This document shows, in pieces, positions 58,972 to 64,000 of a DNA stretch of 64,000 bases; the stretch's first letter is position 1, and every line of letters starts with the position of its first letter. Source of the DNA: DASXAI01 sp963798445 (GTDB lineage: Bacteria; Actinomycetota; Acidimicrobiia; Acidimicrobiales; Ilumatobacteraceae); NCBI GenBank assembly GCA_963798445.1, contig CAWCTH010000003.1, forward strand, positions 248,001 through 312,000, in the 5' to 3' direction. The position numbers and the translations under genes were made by a program. The notes under the pieces are model-generated. The model did not search any database. It was not told where the DNA came from and saw only the letters and a list, made by a program, of their open reading frames with translations.

Positions 58972-59754
58972 TCAGCCCGCTACGGGGAACAGGTCAGCGA
59001 GCCAGGCCTGCCAGCTCTCGAGCAGTGCGGGCGCCCGGTCGGGGGCATCGGCCCCGTACAGCCACAACCACACGCTGATCGCGGCTTGCCCGTCTTGGCC
59101 CTCGACCGCCACGAGCGCGGTGCCGGGTCCCGGCTCGTCGATGCACAGGGACAGCGTCCGAGGCGCCGCCCGCTCGACCGTGCCGGCCAACGCCGTCGGC
59201 GCACCAGGCCCCGCCGCCACCTGATCGCCCACGGCAGGTGCGGCCGGGATCCCCAAGGCTCGGGTGAGAGTGCCCCACGCCTCGTCGAGGCCGACCCCGG
59301 CCATGGCCATGGGCTGCACGGCCACGGCGACCTGTCCGGCGAAGTGGCGGCAATGGAGCAGGAGGTTGTGCAGGAACATTCGCCAGCCGGCGTCCATGCC
59401 GTGGTACTGACCGTCCCACTCCTCGCCCGACCCGAAGCCACTGTTCACGAGGCGCACCACACGGGCGCCACCGTCGCCGGCCTCGACCAGCCATTCGAAG
59501 GCCAGGCCTCCATCGGCGCTACCCCCGTGGAACACGACTCGGTTCGGCGGGTCCCAGACCCGTACCCGTCCTCGAACCGTCATCGAGTCGCCCGGCCCGA
59601 ACTGCTGCACCAGCTCGCCGCCCTCACGCTCCTCGACGGTGCTGGGCACGAACCAGCTGCTGATGCCGGGACCGGTGGCCACCGCCGCCCAGACCTGTTC
59701 GGGCGTTCCCGGTACCTCCACCTCGAGCTCGATCGAACGGCTGTCATCAGTCAT
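58972..59754 (-). CDS. SRPBCC/START-like domain protein (tandem)
   Basis: A 260-residue protein. The N-half is an AHSA1-like SRPBCC domain (IELEVEVPGTPEQVWAAVATGPGISSWFVPSTVEE and WDPPNRVVFHGG, with MDAGWRMFLHNLLLHCRHFAGQ). The C-half (~115 residues) is a less recognisable ligand-binding extension with LALCIDEPGPGTALVAVEG-like repeats and a Trp-rich end. Proteins of this layout bind hydrophobic molecules. It is divergent from the VOC gene (181 bp). No enzyme activity can be inferred. Confidence 0.85.
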   Translation of the reverse strand: MTDDSRSIELEVEVPGTPEQVWAAVATGPGISSWFVPSTVEEREGGELVQQFGPGDSMTVRGRVRVWDPPNRVVFHGGSADGGLAFEWLVEAGDGGARVVRLVNSGFGSGEEWDGQYHGMDAGWRMFLHNLLLHCRHFAGQVAVAVQPMAMAGVGLDEAWGTLTRALGIPAAPAVGDQVAAGPGAPTALAGTVERAAPRTLSLCIDEPGPGTALVAVEGQDGQAAISVWLWLYGADAPDRAPALLESWQAWLADLFPVAG

Positions 59755-59935
59755 GTGCGCCCCCTCGACCGCCGGTGCGGTCGTACGTGACTGGTCGATG
59801 ACCCTAAGGCAGCCGGCGCCGGTGGCGGTCGAGGTGCGCGGCGGCCGCCAGCGACAAGAACCGGCATGTTCCGGACAGATCCTGACCGCAAATGGACCCA
59901 GACTGAGGTCCTGTCTCACTTCAGGAGGTAGCTCC

Positions 59936-60301
59936 ATGCCCGGCATCGCGACACTCAGTGCGGTCGCCCTCGACTGCCCCGACACCCTGGCCCTCGCGCG
60001 CTTCTACAGCGAGCTGGGCGGCTGGCCCGTCAGCAGCGAGTCAGACGACAGGTGGGCACGGCTCGACACCGGGCGCGGATGGACGCTGGACTTCCAGCGC
60101 GTCGACGGCTACCGGGCGCCGTCCTGGCCCGACCAGGACGTGCCCCAGCAGCTCCACCTCGACTTCGACGTCGCCGACCTCGACGAGGGTGAGCGTCAGG
60201 TGCTGACCCTGGGCGCAACCAAGGCGGAGCACCAGCCCGGCACGACGTTCCGCGTGTTCCTCGACCCGGTCGGGCATCCGTTCTGCCTCTGCCAGGGCTA
60301 G
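59936..60301 (+). CDS. VOC-family (glyoxalase/bleomycin-resistance-like) protein
   Basis: A 121-residue single vicinal-oxygen-chelate domain. It has VALDCPDTLALARFYSELGGWPVSSESDD near the start, LHLDFDVADLDEGERQVLTLGATKAEH in the middle and FLDPVGHPFCLCQG at the end. Metal ligands are not all conserved, so it may be a binding protein instead of an enzyme. The ATG at 59936 has an ideal ribosome site CAGGAGG at 59922-59928. Convergent with the alpha/beta hydrolase. Confidence 0.88.
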   Translation: MPGIATLSAVALDCPDTLALARFYSELGGWPVSSESDDRWARLDTGRGWTLDFQRVDGYRAPSWPDQDVPQQLHLDFDVADLDEGERQVLTLGATKAEHQPGTTFRVFLDPVGHPFCLCQG

Positions 60302-60385
60302 CGGCCAGGACCTCGGCTTGGTGCTCGTCGGTACATGGCGTGCGGCGAGTGGGCATGCGCCGCTGACGTCCTCTCGGCGGCCGGG

Positions 60386-61261
60386 TCAGCCACGGGCGGG
60401 AGCGGCGGTCACGGTCTCGACGAGCCACGCCTTCAGCTGCTCGGCGACGAGCTGTGGCGCGTACAGCAGCGCCGTGTGGCTCTGGTCCTCGAGCGTGACC
60501 AATCGAGCGTCGTCCAGCACCGCCAGCAGCGCGTCCATCGAGGCGCGGAACGGATGATCGGCGCTGGCACTGCCCAGCATGAGCAGCACCGGCACCTGGA
60601 TCGATCGGTAGGGCTCGGCCGAATCGAGACGGACGCAGCTGCGCAGGCCCGCCGCGATCGACGGTGCCTGGATGACCAGCTCGCTGTACAACGACCGGAA
60701 CATCGGGTTGGTACGAAACGCCTCCACCTCGGCATCGCTGAGGCCGCCGCCCTCCGAGCCGAGATGCAGCAGGAGCGCGCTCTCGTACTCGCCGGCGGCG
60801 ACGGCGTCCTCGACGCGTCCGAGCACCTCGGCACCCATGATCGGACCGGCGACCGACAATGGCGGTTCGTAGACCGCGAGTCGTGGAATGACGTCGGCTG
60901 AGGTCGCACGTGTCGCCTCGAGGGCCACGAGCGCGCCGTAGGAGTGACCGACGACGGCGTGCACGGGACCAACGTGCTCGATGACCGCCAACAGGTCCTC
61001 GGCGGCACGGGTGACATCTGGTCCTCCGGCCCAATCACTGGCGCCGTGGGCGCGCTGGTCGACGAGCACGCAGTTGAAGCTGTCGCGCAGCAGACCGGTT
61101 ACCCCGATCCAGCTGCTGCCACGGGCGAGGCCGCCGTGGACGAACACCACGGTCGGCCCGCTCCCCTCGGCGACGTACACGAGCCGGCACCCGTCGTCGG
61201 TCGTGACGGTCCCGCCCCGCAGCCGGTCGGCGCCGGCGCGCTGGATTTCGTCGATGGTCAA
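60386..61261 (-). CDS. Alpha/beta-hydrolase
   Basis: A 291-residue alpha/beta-hydrolase. It has GPTVVFVHGGLARGSSWIG (oxyanion hole), the nucleophile elbow VVGHSYGALVAL with Ser107, Asp in LGSASADHPFRAS and His in EDQSHTALLYAP. Similar to haloalkane dehalogenase/epoxide hydrolase-like and ester hydrolase families; the exact reaction is unknown. Divergent from the TetR gene across a region with a strong promoter and palindromes, so TetR control is likely. Confidence 0.9.
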   Translation of the reverse strand: MTIDEIQRAGADRLRGGTVTTDDGCRLVYVAEGSGPTVVFVHGGLARGSSWIGVTGLLRDSFNCVLVDQRAHGASDWAGGPDVTRAAEDLLAVIEHVGPVHAVVGHSYGALVALEATRATSADVIPRLAVYEPPLSVAGPIMGAEVLGRVEDAVAAGEYESALLLHLGSEGGGLSDAEVEAFRTNPMFRSLYSELVIQAPSIAAGLRSCVRLDSAEPYRSIQVPVLLMLGSASADHPFRASMDALLAVLDDARLVTLEDQSHTALLYAPQLVAEQLKAWLVETVTAAPARG

Positions 61262-61373
61262 GGTCTTGCTCCTTCCAACTCAGGGTCGTGGCGATTCGGC
61301 GTCCGCGGCCGGCGCGAGGAGCGATTCGCCCCTGCACTCGACGGCGACGGTGGTCGCGACCATCGCCACGGGT

Positions 61374-61431
61374 GTAGCGATTGCTACGCATCCATGGGAA
61401 CGAAAATATAACCAGCAGCGCTGCTTGTCAA
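61374..61431 (-). promoter_or_regulatory. Promoter of the alpha/beta-hydrolase with palindromic operators
   Basis: On the minus strand: -35 box TTGACA (plus-strand 61426-61431), then the -10 as TATTTT with a 17-base spacer (61403-61408) or TATATT with a 15-base spacer (61405-61410). Between the boxes lies the perfect 12-bp palindrome AGCAGCGCTGCT (61414-61425). Downstream is the inverted repeat GTAGC-GATT-GCTAC (61374-61387). This is a consensus-grade sigma-70-type promoter with two candidate TetR operator sites, in the gap facing the TetR gene at 61453. Confidence 0.72.
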
Positions 61432-61452
61432 TGGCCAACGCGACCTGGCAAC

Positions 61453-62124
61453 ATGACGGCCGTGACCGTTGAGCCAACGGAGGACGCATCCACGACCATG
61501 GCCCCGCGGACGCAGGCGTCACGCCGCGAGGCGACGCGGCGAAGATTCCTCGACGCCGCCGTTGCGTGCCTGACCGAACGTGGCTATGCGGCGACCACCG
61601 TGGTCGAGATACAGCAACGGGCAGGCATCTCTCGCGGTGCCCTCCAGCACTACTGGCCCTCGCGTGCCGCGCTCATCGTCGACGCGGTCAAGGCCCTGTT
61701 CGACTCGATGGCGGCGCACCTCCGAGCCGAGATGCGTGACCGAGCGCACCAACTCGAACGCGCCGATGCGGCGCAGCGGATACGGGTCGCGATCGAGCTG
61801 TTGTGGGCCAGCTTCGACAGCGCGTTGTTTCGGGCCGAGCTGGAGCTATGGGTCGCGGCGCGCCACGACGCCGAGCTCCGCCCGCTGGTCGTCGACCATG
61901 ACCGGCAACTCGCGGCGGAGATCCTCCGGTTGTGCCGGGACATGTTCGGTTCGGAGCTGGCGGCCCACCCAAAATTCACCGAGACGATCCACCTCCTGGT
62001 GTACGGCATGCGCGGGGCCGGGTTGGTCGCCGACTTGCACCCGGCGGCCGGATCGCGCCTCGTGGGCGAATGGCAGCACCAGATCTGCGACGCGCTGGAC
62101 GTACCGATGGACCGCCTGTCGTAG
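61453..62124 (+). CDS. TetR-family transcriptional regulator
   Basis: A 223-residue regulator. The helix-turn-helix reads RREATRRRFLDAAVACLTERGYAATTVVEIQQRAGISRGALQHYWPSRAAL, with the recognition helix SRGALQHYWPS. The ligand-binding part is IRVAIELLWASFDSALFRAELELWVAARHD. The start is ATG 61453 or ATG 61498 (MAPRTQ); the latter matches typical lengths. It is divergent from the alpha/beta-hydrolase and 92 bp upstream of the LuxR-type gene. Probably controls the hydrolase through the palindromes at 61374-61425. Confidence 0.92.
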   Translation: MTAVTVEPTEDASTTMAPRTQASRREATRRRFLDAAVACLTERGYAATTVVEIQQRAGISRGALQHYWPSRAALIVDAVKALFDSMAAHLRAEMRDRAHQLERADAAQRIRVAIELLWASFDSALFRAELELWVAARHDAELRPLVVDHDRQLAAEILRLCRDMFGSELAAHPKFTETIHLLVYGMRGAGLVADLHPAAGSRLVGEWQHQICDALDVPMDRLS

Positions 62125-62216
62125 TGACTTATGCTCGTGCAGCAACCGGCGTGGGCGAGTGTGGTCGCGCCGCACCAGGCAGTCCCCCCGAACGTTCTCG
62201 AGGCAGGTCAGTGATC

Positions 62217-64000
62217 ATGCCCGATGCTCATCCTGGGCACCGCCTACTCGGACGGCGCCGAGAGTGCGAGTCGCTGGATGGGCTCCTCGCCGATGCACGG
62301 GCGGGGCAGAGCCAGGTGCTCGTGCTGCGGGGCGAGGCAGGGGTCGGCAAGACGGCGTTGTTGGCCTACCTCCTGGAGCGGTCCTCGGGGTGTCGCGTCA
62401 CACGGGCGGCGGGTGTCGAATCCGAGATGGAGCTGGCGTTCGCCGGCCTCCATCAGCTGTGCTTGCCGGTGCTGGATCACATCGCCCGTCTGCCGGAACC
62501 GCAGCGGGACGCGCTCGGCACGGCGTTCGGCCTCGATGCAGGACCCCCGCCCGACCGGTTCCTCGTCGGTCTGGCCCTCCTCGGGCTGCTGTCGGAGGTC
62601 GCCCGCGAGCAGCCGCTCGTCTGCCTCGTCGACGACGCCCAGTGGCTCGATCAGGCCACCACGCAAGCGCTCGCCTTCGCCGCCCGCCGCCTCCTGGCCG
62701 AGGCCGTGGCGTTGGTGTTCGTGGTGCGGGAACCGAGTGACGAGACGGCTTTGGTGGGCCTGCCGACCATGGTCGTGGAGGGGCTGCACGACGGTGATGC
62801 GCACGCACTGCTCGACTCGATCGTGCCGGGGCGGCTCGACGATGGCGTGCGCGACCGGATCATCGCCGAGACCCGGGGCAATCCTCTCGCACTGTTGGAG
62901 CTGCCCCGCGGGTTGACCGCGGCGCAGCTGGCGGGAGGGTTCGGGCGGCCTGACGCGCGGCCCCTCGCCAGTCGCATCGAGCAGAGCTTCCTGCGCCGTC
63001 TCGAATCGCTGCCGGCGGAGACGCAGACGCTGTTGCTGGTGGCGGCGGCCGAGCCCCTGGGCGACATGACGTTGTTGTGGCGCGCCGCCGGGCAACTCGG
63101 GATCGGACCCGACGGTGCGGCGCCGGCGGAAGCGGCCGGGTTGGTCGAGCTGGGTGCACGAGTGCGGTTCCGGCATCCATTGGTGCGCGCCGCGGCCTAC
63201 CGGGCGGCAACGGTTCCCGCCCGGCGCGACGCCCATCGGGCCTTGGCCGACGGCGACCGACCCCGAGGCCGATCCGGACCGTCGGGCCTGGCACCGCGCC
63301 AATGCGGCGCGTGGACCCGACGAGGCGGTGGCGGTCGAGCTGGAACGGTCCGCCGCTCGGGCGCAAGCGCGTGGTGGCGTGGCAGCGGCGGCAGCGTTCT
63401 TGGAGCGGGCGACCGAGCTCACGGCGGACCCTGCCCGGCGGGGATCGCGTGCGCTGGCGGCGGCGCAGGCGAAGCTGGACGCCGGTTCGCCCGACGATGC
63501 CGCCGCGCTGGTCGCCACCGCTGATCTGTGCCCACTCGACGAGCTGGACCGCGCCAGGCTGGTCCGGCGGCGAGCTCAGATCGCGTTCGCCCGCCGGCGC
63601 GGCAGCGATGCGCCACCGTTGTTGTTCGAGGCGGCCACGCGTCTCGAGCCGCTCGACGCGGCGCTGGCACGCGAGACCCACCTCGATGCGCTCGGCGCGG
63701 CGATCTTCGCCGGTCGCCTCGGCCGTGGCGCCGGGGTCGTGGAGATGGCCAAGGCGGCGCGGGCCGCGCCGCCCCCGCCGCATCCCCCGGGAGCCGTCGA
63801 CCTGCTCTTGGACGGATTGGCCTGTCGTTTCACCGAGGGCTACGTCGCCGCCGTCGATCCCCTCCGCCGTGCGCTGGAGGTGGTTCGGCGCGACGACGAT
63901 GTCCGTTGGCGCTGGCTGGCGTGCCGCATCGCATCGGAGCTGTGGGACGACGAGACGTGGGAGGAGCTGGCGACTGGCCAGGTCCGCAACGCGCGGGAAC
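62217..64000 (+). CDS. LuxR-family AAA regulator (STAND/MalT-like), N-terminal part, frameshifted; 3' end outside window
   Basis: The first ~594 codons of a large regulator of the LAL type. It starts LLGRRRECESLDGLLADARAG and carries Walker A GEAGVGKTALLAYLLERS and Walker B PLVCLVDDAQWLDQ, with ETRGNPLALLELPRGL in the AAA lid. The frame changes at about 63258, where RALADGD switches to DPEADPDRRAWHRANAARGPDEAV; one extra C explains it. The second frame stays open to base 64000 with TPR-like helices (AAAAAFLERATEL, ARGS and LDELDRARLVRRRAQIAFARRRG). The C-terminal LuxR helix-turn-helix should lie beyond the window. Start is ATG 62217 or GTG 62211. Confidence 0.87.

Overview
The window is GC-rich DNA, almost fully packed with genes. 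It suggests an actinobacterium, most likely an Acidimicrobiia-type lineage. That is inference from the mix of F420/flavin luciferase-like monooxygenases, type I Baeyer-Villiger monooxygenases (BVMOs), many acyl-CoA enzymes, and DUF4235 and DUF1269 proteins. There is no rRNA or marker gene to prove it, and I saw no tRNA, CRISPR array, transposase or phage gene.

Layout. 1-5.2 kb: end of a SulP anion transporter, a serine hydrolase, a luciferase-like monooxygenase (LLM) and a carboxylesterase. 5.4-12.2 kb: a HAAT-type ABC uptake operon (lipoprotein, a three-domain permease-permease-ATPase fusion, a second ATPase) followed by a frameshifted BVMO. 12.3-15.1 kb: an amidohydrolase/thiolase-like fusion with its DUF35 partner. 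15.3-21 kb: small unrelated genes, a histidine kinase/FtsX deletion junction, an ArsR-AHSA1 pair and a shortened acetyltransferase. 21.1-31 kb: an LLM, a nitronate monooxygenase, and an acyclic-terpene/branched-acyl-CoA type operon (carboxyltransferase, biotin carboxylase, AtuA-family protein, TetR, two enoyl-CoA hydratases). 31-45.9 kb: two APH-fold kinases, MaoC dehydratase, amidase, MBL hydrolase, BVMO, serine hydrolase, SDR and a pair of acyl-CoA dehydrogenases. 46-54.6 kb: PPK2, MsrA, BVMO, LLM, D-aminoacylase-type amidohydrolase, a frameshifted enoyl-CoA hydratase and another LLM. 54.7-64 kb: an ACAD10/11-like dehydrogenase, a thioesterase, small genes, an alpha/beta hydrolase divergent from a TetR gene, and the start of a LuxR-type AAA regulator.

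How it may work together (inference): the gene content fits uptake and oxidative breakdown of ketones, terpenoids or steroid-like compounds. BVMOs would turn ketones into esters or lactones, several serine hydrolases and esterases would open them, and CoA-level enzymes (dehydrogenases, hydratases, carboxylase, thiolase-like aldolase) would degrade the acids. An APH-type kinase and an ACAD10/11-like dehydrogenase raise the possibility that hydroxyacyl-CoAs are handled by phosphorylation and elimination.

Two genome-level oddities stand out. Four copies of an exactly 66-bp intergenic repeat with fixed internal geometry lie at 20.4, 35.0, 41.1 and 43.4 kb. Six otherwise intact genes each carry one extra base, while four other loci carry deletion scars.
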